The notes under the pieces were generated by a model, which saw nothing but the letters and a program-made list of their open reading frames with translations, was not told the origin of the DNA and ran no database searches. A DNA stretch of 64,000 nucleotides from an uncultured Acidimicrobiales bacterium (GTDB taxonomy: Bacteria > Actinomycetota > Acidimicrobiia > Acidimicrobiales > Aldehydirespiratoraceae). The stretch spans positions 55,640 through 119,639 of the forward strand of contig CAJQPN010000004.1 in assembly GCA_905480195.1 (NCBI GenBank). Reading direction: 5' to 3'. The translations under genes and the position numbers were made by a program. This document shows, one piece after another, positions 25,130 to 33,796 of this stretch (position 1 is the stretch's first letter; every line of letters starts with the position of its first letter).

Positions 25130-26394
25130 GCGGCCCTCAGGAATCCCAGCTCGCCCTAGCGATCGAGGCGTCGCGTCCGATCCACGAGGCATTCGCAGCA
25201 GCAGGCCATCGACTGTTTCTTGTTGGTGGCATCGTCCGCGACGATTTGGCCGCTCGCGAACGGACCGACGTCGACTATGACCTGACGACCGACGCCCGCC
25301 CCGACGTCATCAAGGCGCTCGTGGCCCCCTTCGCCGAAGCTGTCTGGACCCAGGGTGAGAAGTTCGGCACGATCGGAGCGAAGATCGCAGGGCGCGATTT
25401 CGAGATCACCACCCATCGGGCCGATGCGTACGACCCATCGTCGCGAAAACCGGTGGTCGCCTTTGGTGACGATATCGCTGACGATCTCGGGCGTCGGGAC
25501 TTCACCGTGTACGCAATGGCGGTGGACTGTGCCACTGGTGTGCTCGTCGATCCGTTTGGCGGTTCTGATGACCTCACGGCGGGCGTGCTGCGGACGCCCC
25601 TGGCGCCCGACGTCTCGTTCTCCGACGATCCGCTTCGGATGTTGCGCGCGGCTCGATTCGTAGCGACCTTCGGCTTTCATGCGGTTCCCGAACTCACTTC
25701 TGCCGTCCGGGAGATGGGTGAGCGCATGGGGATCGTGTCGGTGGAGCGCGTGCGTGACGAACTGACGAAGATGCTTCTTTTGCCTGACCCGGCGCCAGGG
25801 TTCGGGTTCCTGGTTGAGTCGGGACTGCTTCGGCATGTCCTTCCCGGCGTTGCAGCCGCCAAGGTCGATGCGGTTGGCGCTGCCGAACGCGCCGCGCGGA
25901 CCGAACCCGATGCTGCCACTCGCTGGGCTGCGCTCCTTCTTGACCTGTCAGCAGAGGTCCGTCTTGGCGAGTTCGCTCGTTTGAAGCCCAGCGGCGATCT
26001 GACGAGGTCAGTCACTTGGCTCGCATCGGCTGATCAGTGGTTGGCTGCCAGCTACCCCTCGGACCGACCATTGCTGCGCCGCGCTGCTGCGGCTACTCCC
26101 ACCGGTGAACCGCTTGAGGATTTCTTGACCTTCCTCGCCGCTGTTCGTCCGTTCGAGTGGCCCTTCGACGACGTAGATGCTGCCCGTAGGGAACTCACTG
26201 CGTTGCGGGCAGCCGAGCCCGACCTTGATTCGCCCAACCTTCCAATCGATGGACTTGCGATCGCCGCGATCCTTGGAGTCGAGCCCGGCCCGGCGGTGGG
26301 CCGAGCGATCGCACGTCTGCGCGAGTTCCGCTTCGATCATGGACCCTTCGACGCCGCCGCCGCCGCCGAACTGCTCCGTTCCGACATCGAGTGA
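25126..26394 (+). CDS. CCA tRNA nucleotidyltransferase / poly(A) polymerase family protein
   Basis: 422 residues starting at the GTG that overlaps the deacetylase stop. The nucleotidyltransferase head domain shows LFLVGGIVRDDL and the metal-binding DVDYDLTT, then FGTIGAKIAGRDFEITTHRADAYD and RRDFTVYAMAVD, and a neck region VERVRDELTKMLLLPDPAPGFGFLVESGLLRHVLPG. This matches the PcnA family of actinobacteria, which adds CCA to tRNA 3' ends. The later HD phosphohydrolase motif of PcnA, normally ALLHDIGKP, reads ALLLDLSAEV, so it is probably not functional. Confidence 0.9.
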   Translation: MSGPQESQLALAIEASRPIHEAFAAAGHRLFLVGGIVRDDLAARERTDVDYDLTTDARPDVIKALVAPFAEAVWTQGEKFGTIGAKIAGRDFEITTHRADAYDPSSRKPVVAFGDDIADDLGRRDFTVYAMAVDCATGVLVDPFGGSDDLTAGVLRTPLAPDVSFSDDPLRMLRAARFVATFGFHAVPELTSAVREMGERMGIVSVERVRDELTKMLLLPDPAPGFGFLVESGLLRHVLPGVAAAKVDAVGAAERAARTEPDAATRWAALLLDLSAEVRLGEFARLKPSGDLTRSVTWLASADQWLAASYPSDRPLLRRAAAATPTGEPLEDFLTFLAAVRPFEWPFDDVDAARRELTALRAAEPDLDSPNLPIDGLAIAAILGVEPGPAVGRAIARLREFRFDHGPFDAAAAAELLRSDIE

Positions 26395-26454
26395 CGGTGA
26401 GTGAAGGGTGGAACGGTCTCGACGGAAGCCGTCTCTGTGCGACCAGACAGGTAA

Positions 26455-27093
26455 TCAGACGCCGAGACGACGCCCTCGTGCCAGGAGTGTCACCGGGGTC
26501 GGCCCGCCGGCGTGTCGTTCCAGCAGCACGTCGACAGCGAAGTTGCTGCGGCTCATCGATGTGACGAGCCCCTCGGCAGTATGGACGTGACGTTCGCCGA
26601 CCTTCTCGTCGGTTCGCCACGAACGAACGGTGCGGGTCGGATCGACCGGATCGGCGCACAGCATGGCGGGGTGGGGGAGCGCGACGATGAGGTGAGCGTT
26701 CGACCGGAGTACTCGGTGGACCTGGCGGAACACGCGATCGAGGTCGTCGACGAGCGATAGGGCCCACACCGACACGGCGATGTCGATCTGATCGGCGCGG
26801 ATGAATGCGAGGTCAGCGGGACCGGCCTCGTGGAACTCGACGGCGACCGACGACTGTTGTGCAAGCGCTCGGGCGGCGAAGAGTTGTCCGGGGTCGGCGT
26901 CGGTTGCGACGACCCGGGCGCCTCGTGCTGCGAGACCGACGGCGGTGTGGCCGCCTCCGCAGCCGATGTCGAGAACTCGCCTGCCGCGGGCGTCGCCGAT
27001 CAAGCGTCGGTCGACATCCTCAGTCAGACCAGGACCAAACTCGACGTAGTCGAGGGGTCGGTTGCTCGGGGTGCGGGGGTCATAGCCGGACAT
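26455..27093 (-). CDS. Class I SAM-dependent methyltransferase
   Basis: 212 residues. Motif I is VLDIGCGGGHTAVGLAARGARVVATDADPGQL, and later motifs include IDIAVSVWALSLVDDLDRVFRQVHRVLRSNAHLIVALPHP. This is the methyltransferase 11/UbiE-like type; the substrate cannot be told from sequence. It is divergent from the DUF5318 gene (57-nt gap) and convergent with the CCA-type gene. Confidence 0.88.
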   Translation of the reverse strand: MSGYDPRTPSNRPLDYVEFGPGLTEDVDRRLIGDARGRRVLDIGCGGGHTAVGLAARGARVVATDADPGQLFAARALAQQSSVAVEFHEAGPADLAFIRADQIDIAVSVWALSLVDDLDRVFRQVHRVLRSNAHLIVALPHPAMLCADPVDPTRTVRSWRTDEKVGERHVHTAEGLVTSMSRSNFAVDVLLERHAGGPTPVTLLARGRRLGV

Positions 27094-27150
27094 GTCCGGT
27101 CAGTCTGGCCTCGCTGACGGAGGAGATCAGGGAGGGGTACTCTCCTCGGG

Positions 27151-27543
27151 ATGTCTGCTCGAACCAAGCTCGGCCTCCAAGAGGCCAGCAGCAGCGGTGG
27201 TGTCGACTATCGCCTGGCCCGTGAGGCCACCCTTTCGGCGTGGCGCGAAGGATCGTTGTCGCAGGAGCAGATCTGCGATGGCCAGCGTGAACTGCAACGC
27301 AACGCAGAGTTCTGCGGTACGCCGGTTGACCGTGAGTGTCCCGTGTGTGAAGCCCAGAAACTCGTCGAGGTCACCTACGTTTTCGGTCCGCGGCTCCCGA
27401 AGAGTGGTCGCTGCGTCACATCCGACAAGGAGATGGACCGCCTCGCAGCCCGCAAATCGGCGAGTCAGGGCTATGTGGTCGAGGTTTGCACCAGCTGCCG
27501 TTGGAACCATCTCACCGAGAGCCGCTCAATCGGCGGCTCGTAA
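27151..27543 (+). CDS. DUF5318 family protein with two CxxC motifs
   Basis: 130 residues. VDYRLAREATLSAWREGSLSQEQICDGQRELQRNAEFCG is followed by CPVC, VTYVFGPRLPKSGRCV, and EVCTSCRWNHL. The two CxxC pairs suggest a zinc ribbon. This pattern is that of DUF5318, an actinobacterial family often found near the rpsF-ssb-rpsR-rplI-dnaB cluster. No function is established. The start ATG is the first in the frame. Confidence 0.87.
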   Translation: MSARTKLGLQEASSSGGVDYRLAREATLSAWREGSLSQEQICDGQRELQRNAEFCGTPVDRECPVCEAQKLVEVTYVFGPRLPKSGRCVTSDKEMDRLAARKSASQGYVVEVCTSCRWNHLTESRSIGGS

Positions 27544-27568
27544 TCGGCTTACTGAGGGGAGGGCTCGC

Positions 27569-29308
27569 TCAGGGGAGCTCGACGATGGTGACCTCGCCGG
27601 TGTCACCGTTGACCTCAATCGTTGCGCCATCGACGATCTTTTTGGTGGCGTTGGTGGCAGACACGACGCAAGGGATGCCGAGTTCGCGGCTCACGATGAT
27701 GGCGTGGCTGAGCGCGGCACCGACGTCGACAACGACGCCGCCAGCCGGGACGAAGAGCGGAGTCCATGCCGGATCTGTGTGCGGCGCAACAAGGATGTCG
27801 CCAGGGTTCAGCCGGCCGGGGTCGGCGGCATCGAGGACGACCCGAGCGGTTCCTCGGTACGTGCCAGGACACCCGGGAAGACCTCGGAGCACCTCACCGA
27901 CTTTTGCGGATTCGACCTGTGCTGCATTGGCTCGACTCGGCCACTCGCTGTTGGGGGTTGGCTCACCGTTGATGATGAATGGCGGCTCGATACTGAGGAG
28001 CCAGTCGTAATGAGCGCGTCGCTCGGACACGAGGACATGGCTCTCCACCAACTCGCCCTTGGTGAGCGCTTCGACCTCGTCGCCGAAGAGAAAGTTGATG
28101 TCTGTCACCTTGCCGAGGTACCCCCGCTCGACCGCCCGTCTGCCCAGCTCACGAATCGCAAGCCGGGTTTCGCCGATGACGCGAATGATGTTGGTTTTCG
28201 ATCGCTCCCGGCCGGGAAGAAACGTTCCCGTGGAAGCGACTGCAGCGCAGAACTGCCCGTGGATTTCTGGATCGCCCACCACCATGGCGGCAATCTCGGC
28301 TGCGAGCGACTCGCGTTCAGCCGCACGCGCAGCGTTCTCGCGGAGCGGATCATCGTCGTCGGCCTGCAACCGCATCTTGTCGATGACACTGAGCACCAGG
28401 TCTGGGTCGGTCTCCCACACATCGGATGCTACGTCCCACTCGTTTTGGCCTCGTGATCCGAACTCGGCGAGGAACGCATCGAGCGCCACCATGAATTCGG
28501 CTGCGTCAACGTCGGTGGTGAGTCGTTCGTACAAACCATTGGCGCCGGCATCGAAGATCGCTGTGAGGCTCGGATTTGCGACGACCATGCGGGAGAGATC
28601 CCACATGGCATAAGAAGGTGCGGCCGAGTCGACGCCACCGACGCCAGCCATGATCCGCATCGCCGCCTCGGGTCGCCCGACGGCGGCACTCACCGCTGCG
28701 AGCACGCCGGGCGCGATCGACGCCGCTGCACTCTGGTTGATGTGCATGTCGAACATCCGACGGATTACCGGCCGCAGCGAGTGGGCGTACTCGAGCAGCG
28801 CAGCGTCGTTCATCGTCGTGTAGTCGGGCCTGTTGGCCCGGATCTCGTGGGCCTCAAGTCGTTGTGCTTCGAGTTCGCTCTGATCCATCGTCCCCATCAC
28901 CCAGTTGAGCCAGGCACCGGTGACCTCGGTGGTGTGGGGATTGTGATGCCAGTCCTCAGGCTCATACGGCGGCACGTCAGGGTGATCGCCGAAGTAGGCG
29001 AGGTCCATGTCGGCGTACGTCATGCCCGGTGCCCGCTCAGCCCAGATTCGGTTGAACGTGGCGCAGAGGTATGCGTACCCGCCGAAGTTTGCGACGACCT
29101 CGGTCAGGTCTGGGTCAGGGTCGAGTTCGTGCTCTTCGAAGCCAAGCCGGTTGATCGCACAGTCGCGCCAACCTGCGATTACGCCTCGGTTGGCCCAGAC
29201 GAAATCCCACCCGACCGGCGACGGTGGGAGCGGCAGGACCTCTCCGACGTTGGCGCGCGTCCAGAATGGAACACGAGGTCGATAAGGGGCGTCTTCGATC
29301 CAGCGCAT
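27569..29308 (-). CDS. PEP-utilising enzyme mobile-domain protein (no ATP-grasp domain)
   Basis: 579 residues from the ATG at 29308 (MRWIEDAPYRPRVPFWTRANVGEVLP); the upstream open frame to 29434 runs into the divergent gene's leader. The C-terminal domain has the phosphohistidine motif GAALSHAIIVSRELGIPCVVSATNATKKI with a DGATIEVNGDTGEV end, as in PEP synthase and rifampin phosphotransferase. The TRANVGEVLP opening is typical of the central region of such enzymes. The ATP-binding domain found in full-length members is missing here and no adjacent gene supplies it. It could work with a separate kinase subunit or be a non-classical phosphotransferase. Confidence 0.8.
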   Translation of the reverse strand: MRWIEDAPYRPRVPFWTRANVGEVLPLPPSPVGWDFVWANRGVIAGWRDCAINRLGFEEHELDPDPDLTEVVANFGGYAYLCATFNRIWAERAPGMTYADMDLAYFGDHPDVPPYEPEDWHHNPHTTEVTGAWLNWVMGTMDQSELEAQRLEAHEIRANRPDYTTMNDAALLEYAHSLRPVIRRMFDMHINQSAAASIAPGVLAAVSAAVGRPEAAMRIMAGVGGVDSAAPSYAMWDLSRMVVANPSLTAIFDAGANGLYERLTTDVDAAEFMVALDAFLAEFGSRGQNEWDVASDVWETDPDLVLSVIDKMRLQADDDDPLRENAARAAERESLAAEIAAMVVGDPEIHGQFCAAVASTGTFLPGRERSKTNIIRVIGETRLAIRELGRRAVERGYLGKVTDINFLFGDEVEALTKGELVESHVLVSERRAHYDWLLSIEPPFIINGEPTPNSEWPSRANAAQVESAKVGEVLRGLPGCPGTYRGTARVVLDAADPGRLNPGDILVAPHTDPAWTPLFVPAGGVVVDVGAALSHAIIVSRELGIPCVVSATNATKKIVDGATIEVNGDTGEVTIVELP

Positions 29309-29368
29309 AGCGCCCCGGTCTAGTCGGCATTTCGGTGTGGTGCTCCAGGTGCCGTTACGGTTGGCGCA

Positions 29369-30634
29369 GTGACCCTTCCTGCCGATGCCGCCACTGCTGT
29401 GACGCCGAGTGGCGATCAGGTAGAGGCAACGCACGCCATTCAGTTGCCGAACTTCCGGCTGCTATGGATCAATTCGACGGCGTTCATGGTTTTGATGAAT
29501 GCCCAACGGTTCGTGATCGCGTGGTTCGTGCTCGATGGCCTTGATCGCAGCGAAGCCGATCAAGGCATGGTGGTGTTCGCGCTCGGCGTCCCGACCATCT
29601 TCTTCACCATGCACGCCGGCGTGTGGGCTGACCGCTGGCAGCGCAAACGCCTCCTGTTCGGCTCGCAACTCGCGATGCTGGCCTCCATGGCGGGCCTGTT
29701 CGTGCTCGCCGCGTTCGACGAAGCCAGCTTCACCTGGGTGTTGGTCATGTCGTTCCTTGCCGGGTCCGCCATGGCGGTCGGTGGACCGGTCCGGCAGTCC
29801 CTTGTTCCTGCGATCGTGCCCCGCAGCCTGATCTTTTCGGCGGTCGGACTCACTGCGATCGGCGCCACCGTGTCGATGATGCTCGGGCCGGTGCTGGCGC
29901 GCGGCGCGGGTTCGATCGCCGGTTTCGAAGGGGCATTCGCATTCCTGGTGCTGCTCGTCGTCGTCGGCTTGATGGTTCTGGTTCCGCTGCAGGTTCCTGA
30001 ACACGAGTCCGTCGTCGACGCACGTCCGGTTCGAACCGACCTCGCCGAGATCATGCGCTGGGTGAAGGACAATCCCCCCTTCCGAAAGCTCGTGGTGTTG
30101 CTGACGTTCGCCGGCATGACGATCATGCCGCTGAGCATGGTGCTCATGCAGGCTCACGTGAAGGAAGCGTTCGGGCGCGATTCCGGCGATGCCGCTTACG
30201 CCCTCGCCACGATGGGATTCGGCGTGGCGGTCATGTCGTTCTATGTCATGAGGAAGGGCAGCCTCCCCAACAAGGGAGGGTGGTTCATGTGCGCCATGAT
30301 GCTCGGAGGCGCAGTTGTCGCCTTGATGGGGCTCACCACTGCCCTGTGGCAGTTGGTGATCCTCGGGTTTTTCATGGGTCTTGGTGGCGGCATCTACATG
30401 AACATGAGCCAAGGACTCTTCCAGACCCACACGCCGCAAGAGTTGATGGGTCGGATGATGGCGCTCTTCGCCTTGACGATGGGCGGTGTCATGCCGTTGT
30501 GTGCCCTGATCTACGGGTTCGTCGCAGAACGCGTTGGCACCGGTCCGACTACGTTCGTCGGTGGTCTGGCCTGCTTGGTGGTTGCGCTCGTTGCCTTTCT
30601 CACCGATCGAAGTGGGCTCAAGACGCTGACGTAG
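29369..30634 (+). CDS. MFS transporter (DHA-like drug/metabolite efflux type)
   Basis: 421 residues from a GTG. About twelve hydrophobic segments are spread along the chain; the loop 2-3 motif reads GVWADRWQRKRLLFGSQ, the conserved MFS motif A. A central cytoplasmic loop (EHESVVDARPVRTDLAEIMRWVKDNP) separates the two halves. This resembles the MFS_3/enterobactin-exporter-like subgroup. The cargo is unknown. It is divergent from the PEP-utilising-domain gene with only 60 nt between starts. Confidence 0.88.
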   Translation: MTLPADAATAVTPSGDQVEATHAIQLPNFRLLWINSTAFMVLMNAQRFVIAWFVLDGLDRSEADQGMVVFALGVPTIFFTMHAGVWADRWQRKRLLFGSQLAMLASMAGLFVLAAFDEASFTWVLVMSFLAGSAMAVGGPVRQSLVPAIVPRSLIFSAVGLTAIGATVSMMLGPVLARGAGSIAGFEGAFAFLVLLVVVGLMVLVPLQVPEHESVVDARPVRTDLAEIMRWVKDNPPFRKLVVLLTFAGMTIMPLSMVLMQAHVKEAFGRDSGDAAYALATMGFGVAVMSFYVMRKGSLPNKGGWFMCAMMLGGAVVALMGLTTALWQLVILGFFMGLGGGIYMNMSQGLFQTHTPQELMGRMMALFALTMGGVMPLCALIYGFVAERVGTGPTTFVGGLACLVVALVAFLTDRSGLKTLT

Positions 30635-30972
30635 CGGTTGATCGTCCATCGACGCGTGTGACCGACCACGTTCCCGATCTCCGAGCAAGTCCACCGAACA
30701 GTTGACGACAACGCCGGGCGGTAGGGCGGATCGACGTTGGCGTCGATCCACTCGTCGAGAGCAACGACAAGGGCGGCCGCTTGCGTTGCGCTCAGCGGCT
30801 GCGACAGGTCGAGGCCATGGATCCGCCGGCCCATCCACAACGCATCCGTGACCGGATCGACACCGATCTTGGCTCCAGATGCGTTGTGGAGTGAGGTTGC
30901 AGCATCAATGTCGGCCTTCAGTGAGGGGCTGTGCCGGAGGAGACGCCGGTCATCCGAGGGCTTTGTCGGCAA
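30511..30972 (-). CDS. Possible small hypothetical protein
   Basis: A 153-codon frame filling the 315-nt gap between the MFS gene and the LLM oxidoreductase gene. It would start at a TTG overlapping the LLM gene by 23 nt on the same strand and end 124 nt inside the MFS gene on the opposite strand. The first 105 or so residues look protein-like (IGVDPVTDALWMGRRIHGLDLSQPLSATQAAALVVALDEWIDA), but the rest is antisense to MFS. I do not recognise the family. It may be a short translationally coupled gene with an over-long tail, or not coding. Confidence 0.35.
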   Translation of the reverse strand: MPTKPSDDRRLLRHSPSLKADIDAATSLHNASGAKIGVDPVTDALWMGRRIHGLDLSQPLSATQAAALVVALDEWIDANVDPPYRPALSSTVRWTCSEIGNVVGHTRRWTINRYVSVLSPLRSVRKATSATTKQARPPTNVVGPVPTRSATNP

Positions 30973-31915
30973 TCTCGCCGAGCAGGTGGATGCGCTCGAG
31001 TTTGTGGCCGTTGCCGGGAAGGTTGATGGTCAGGCCGTCGAGGCCGGTGTCGACGAGCGCCTGGAGTTTTTCACCAACCGTGTCGGGATCGCCGTAGATC
31101 AGGACCATCTTGGCGAACTCCATCGTCGCCTCATCCCAACCTTTCACCTCGGCGATCTCGCGCAGGTCGGCGTCGGCCGCTTCCATGGTTGGAGCAACGA
31201 GACACATCGTAAGTTTGGTGACCTTGATCTCGGAGCGATCACGCCCGAGACGCCCACAGTGCTCCTCCAGTGCGTCGAGTTTGCGCGGGATCTCATCGGC
31301 GCCACCGCTGGAAAGGTTCGACTCGTCGGCGTACTGCGCCACCATGCGAAGGGTCTTTTTCTCGCCGGAACCGCCGATCATGATCGGGATCTTCGAGATT
31401 GGCGCCGGCGAATTGACCGCATCGTTCACTTGATAGTGCTTGCCCTCGAGGGTGACGGATTCACCATCGAGCATCGGTTTGATGATCTGCAGCGATTCTT
31501 CGAGCTTTTCGAACCGGTCGGTGAAGGTGCCGAACTCGAAGCCGAGTGACTGGTGTTCGAGTTCGAACCAGCCCGCTCCGATTCCGAGCGTCGCTCGGCC
31601 GCCCGACACGTGGTCGAGGGCGGTGACCGCCTTGGCGAGCAAGGTGGGGTGCCGGTAGGTGTTTCCGGTGACGAGTGCGCAGAGACGGACCTTTTTGGTG
31701 TGCTGGGCGAGGGCTGAGAGCATCGTGTAGCACTCGAACATCGGCTCGCCAGGGGCGCCGATCCCGGGCAGTTGGTAGAAGTGGTCCATCACGAAGACCC
31801 GGTCGAAACCCGCCTCTTCGGCTGCCTTTGCCTGGGCGACGACACGCCCAAAAATGTCGTCGTTCGAGGTGTTGGGGTAAGTGAAGTTCGGTATCTGGTA
31901 GCCGAGGCGGGTCAC
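30950..31915 (-). CDS. LLM class F420-dependent oxidoreductase
   Basis: 322 residues from the GTG at 31915, which has AAGGAG at a 6-nt spacing. Typical motifs: LGYQIPNFTYP, AEEAGFDRVFVMDHF, KVRLCALVTGNTYRHPTLLAKAVTALDHVSGGRATLGIGAGWFELEH, and IPIMIGGSGEKKTLRMVAQYADESNL. These are the luciferase-like alpha/beta barrel signatures of actinobacterial F420-dependent enzymes. The substrate is unknown. It is divergent from the TetR gene, whose product probably controls it. Confidence 0.9.
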   Translation of the reverse strand: MTRLGYQIPNFTYPNTSNDDIFGRVVAQAKAAEEAGFDRVFVMDHFYQLPGIGAPGEPMFECYTMLSALAQHTKKVRLCALVTGNTYRHPTLLAKAVTALDHVSGGRATLGIGAGWFELEHQSLGFEFGTFTDRFEKLEESLQIIKPMLDGESVTLEGKHYQVNDAVNSPAPISKIPIMIGGSGEKKTLRMVAQYADESNLSSGGADEIPRKLDALEEHCGRLGRDRSEIKVTKLTMCLVAPTMEAADADLREIAEVKGWDEATMEFAKMVLIYGDPDTVGEKLQALVDTGLDGLTINLPGNGHKLERIHLLGEIADKALG

Positions 31916-31988
31916 GAGGGGCTCCTTGGGGTAGCGGACAGAGGGCCGACCTGACACATGAACGCCTAAGCGTCAGCCGACGAGAAGC

Positions 31989-32012
31989 TGACACATCGGC
32001 CCAATTGTGTCA
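31989..32012. promoter_or_regulatory. Candidate TetR operator
   Basis: TGACACA (31989-31995) and TGTGTCA (32006-32012) form an inverted repeat with a 10-nt spacer, and a third TGACACA half-site lies at 31952-31958. They sit in the gap between the LLM oxidoreductase gene and the divergent TetR gene, where such a regulator would bind. The outward TTG at 32005 would fall inside the repeat, so the regulator probably starts at 32023 or 32050. Confidence 0.5.
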
Positions 32013-32022
32013 ATCTTCTGGG

Positions 32023-32634
32023 GTGAGGAGTGTTGCTGGCCCAACCGACGTGAGCGCGAATCGGGGCGACGCTCGCCGCGCTTCAATTCGTGCTGCTGCC
32101 ATCGACCAGTTTCTCGCCCGCGGCTATTCGGGGACGTCGATGGCCAATATCGCAGAGGCTGCTGGTGTCTCTCGGCCAGCGCTCTACCAGTATTTCGCCG
32201 ACAAAGACGACGTCTTCGCTTCGGCGTTCACCCTGGTGTTCGAACGCCACACCGAGGCTGCCCTCGACGCGCTCACGGCCGGCACCACTGTCGGTTCGGC
32301 TCTGGATGGCCTGCTCCAGCGCTTCGAAGGCGACCTGTGGGAGATGATCGCTGGTTCACCCCACCATGACGAGATCGTCGCAGCGAAGAGTCCTGTCGTG
32401 GCGTTGGCGATCCACGCGGTACTCGAGCGGTTTTGGGCGGCCGTCGCTGACTGGCTGGCCGAGCTCCACCCTGGGAGTGGCAGCGATCGAGAGGCGAGAC
32501 GGGCTGAATGGCTCGACCTTCTGCGGTGGTCGGCCCAGGGAATGCGCTTCGACCGACCGTCGGTCGAGCAGTTGCGACGTCGGCTGTCAGCCTTGGCGCG
32601 TAGCGTCTCTGCCGACATCGCCACCACTGCCTGA
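32023..32634 (+). CDS. TetR family transcriptional regulator
   Basis: 203 residues from the GTG at 32023; a GTG at 32050 is an alternative and neither has a clear ribosome site. The N-terminal helix-turn-helix reads IRAAAIDQFLARGYSGTSMANIAEAAGVSRPALYQYFADKDDVFASAF, the TetR signature. The C-terminal ligand domain (about residues 65-203) is divergent. It is transcribed away from the LLM oxidoreductase gene and probably represses it and itself through the repeats in the gap. Confidence 0.9.
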   Translation: MRSVAGPTDVSANRGDARRASIRAAAIDQFLARGYSGTSMANIAEAAGVSRPALYQYFADKDDVFASAFTLVFERHTEAALDALTAGTTVGSALDGLLQRFEGDLWEMIAGSPHHDEIVAAKSPVVALAIHAVLERFWAAVADWLAELHPGSGSDREARRAEWLDLLRWSAQGMRFDRPSVEQLRRRLSALARSVSADIATTA

Positions 32635-32771
32635 CCGGGAACCACCGTGCGCTTGGCGCTACGACGGCTGAGCTGCCGGCGGCTGTCCCGAGGTCGGTGC
32701 CCCGGTCGTCGAGCAACTGGTCGAGCCGTTGGTCGCGCGCACAACCCAGCGTGCGGCAAACTGATGTGATC

Positions 32772-33719
32772 ATGTCTCCGCCTGTCGTCGTCGAAGTCCT
32801 CCGGGGCCATGTGATCGAAAGTCGTCACGAGGTCGATGTCGCCGTGGTAGGCGCCGATGGCCATCGGTCGGGATTCGGCAACCCCGGCCGCAACGTGTTG
32901 GCCCGGTCGGCGATCAAACCGATCCAGGCGTTCCCGCTCGTCGCTACTGGTGCAGCCGATGCCTTCGACCTCTCTCAACGGCGGCTGGCCCTGTCGTGTG
33001 CGAGCCACAACGGTGAAGCTGGTCACGTGGACGAGGTTGTCTCGTGGTTGGGCGACATCGGGCTTGATCCGTCGGCTCTCGAATGCGGAGTGCACCCGCC
33101 GATCGATGGATCGGCTTGTGACGCGTTGGTCGAAGCAGGGGTCTCGCCTGGTGCACAACACAACAACTGCTCGGGAAAGCACAGCGGATTTCTCACCACC
33201 TGTGTGCACCTGGGACTCGATCCAGCCGGCTACATCCGGCCCGAACACGCAGTGCAGCGAGACCACATCACCAAGGCGATCGAGGCGGCGTGTGAAGTGT
33301 CGCTCGACGATGAAACGCCGGTTGTCGACGGCTGTGGAATTCCGGTGTGGGAGCTGACCCTCGATTCCCTCGCAGGTGGATGGGCCCGCATCTCCGGCAC
33401 CGACGAGGGGCGCCGTCTCTACGCAGCGATGGCTGCCGAACCGTTCTTTGTGGCCGGTAGCGGCCGGCTGAGCACCCGGGTCATGGAAGCCGTAGGTGGA
33501 CCGGTTGCCGTAAAGGGTGGTGCCGAAGGCGTGTTCTGCGGTGTTCACGTCGAGTCGGGCTTGGCGTGGGCTGTCAAAGCTCGCGATGGTGCGGGTCGCG
33601 CGGCCGAGGCGGCGATGCTCTGGGTGATGCGCGATCTTGGATTCGATCCCGGCGTCGAGCTCGATCCGCTCGCGAACGCGGCCGGCCGGCGGGTTGGTGA
33701 GCTTCGGGCCGGCGTCTGA
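32772..33719 (+). CDS. Asparaginase (Rhizobium etli AnsA-type)
   Basis: 315 residues from the ATG at 32772; the upstream in-frame codons from 32697 are not protein-like. Conserved segments of the thermolabile asparaginase family are visible: RSAIKPIQAFPLV, LALSCASHNGEAGHVDEV, HNNCSGKHSGFL, VVDGCGIPVWELTL and VKGGAEGVFCGVHVESGLAWAVKARDGAGRA. The enzyme converts L-asparagine to aspartate and ammonia in the cytoplasm. No signal peptide is seen. Confidence 0.92.
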   Translation: MSPPVVVEVLRGHVIESRHEVDVAVVGADGHRSGFGNPGRNVLARSAIKPIQAFPLVATGAADAFDLSQRRLALSCASHNGEAGHVDEVVSWLGDIGLDPSALECGVHPPIDGSACDALVEAGVSPGAQHNNCSGKHSGFLTTCVHLGLDPAGYIRPEHAVQRDHITKAIEAACEVSLDDETPVVDGCGIPVWELTLDSLAGGWARISGTDEGRRLYAAMAAEPFFVAGSGRLSTRVMEAVGGPVAVKGGAEGVFCGVHVESGLAWAVKARDGAGRAAEAAMLWVMRDLGFDPGVELDPLANAAGRRVGELRAGV

Positions 33720-33796
33720 AGCAGCGTTCGGGCGTGAGCGGCTTTTCGGGGCTGTCGAAGCGTTGGGCTGCTGCGAGGGCCCGTCGAGTGGGCGTC

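Noticed and set aside
27086..27099. 14-bp perfect palindrome CCGGACATGTCCGG over a methyltransferase start codon
   Set aside because: A few 14-bp palindromes are expected by chance in 64 kb, and there is no other supporting signal.
29462..30838. Open frame of 458 codons antisense to the MFS transporter
   Set aside because: Low-complexity His/Arg/Gln composition typical of a shadow frame; the plus strand is a clear transporter.
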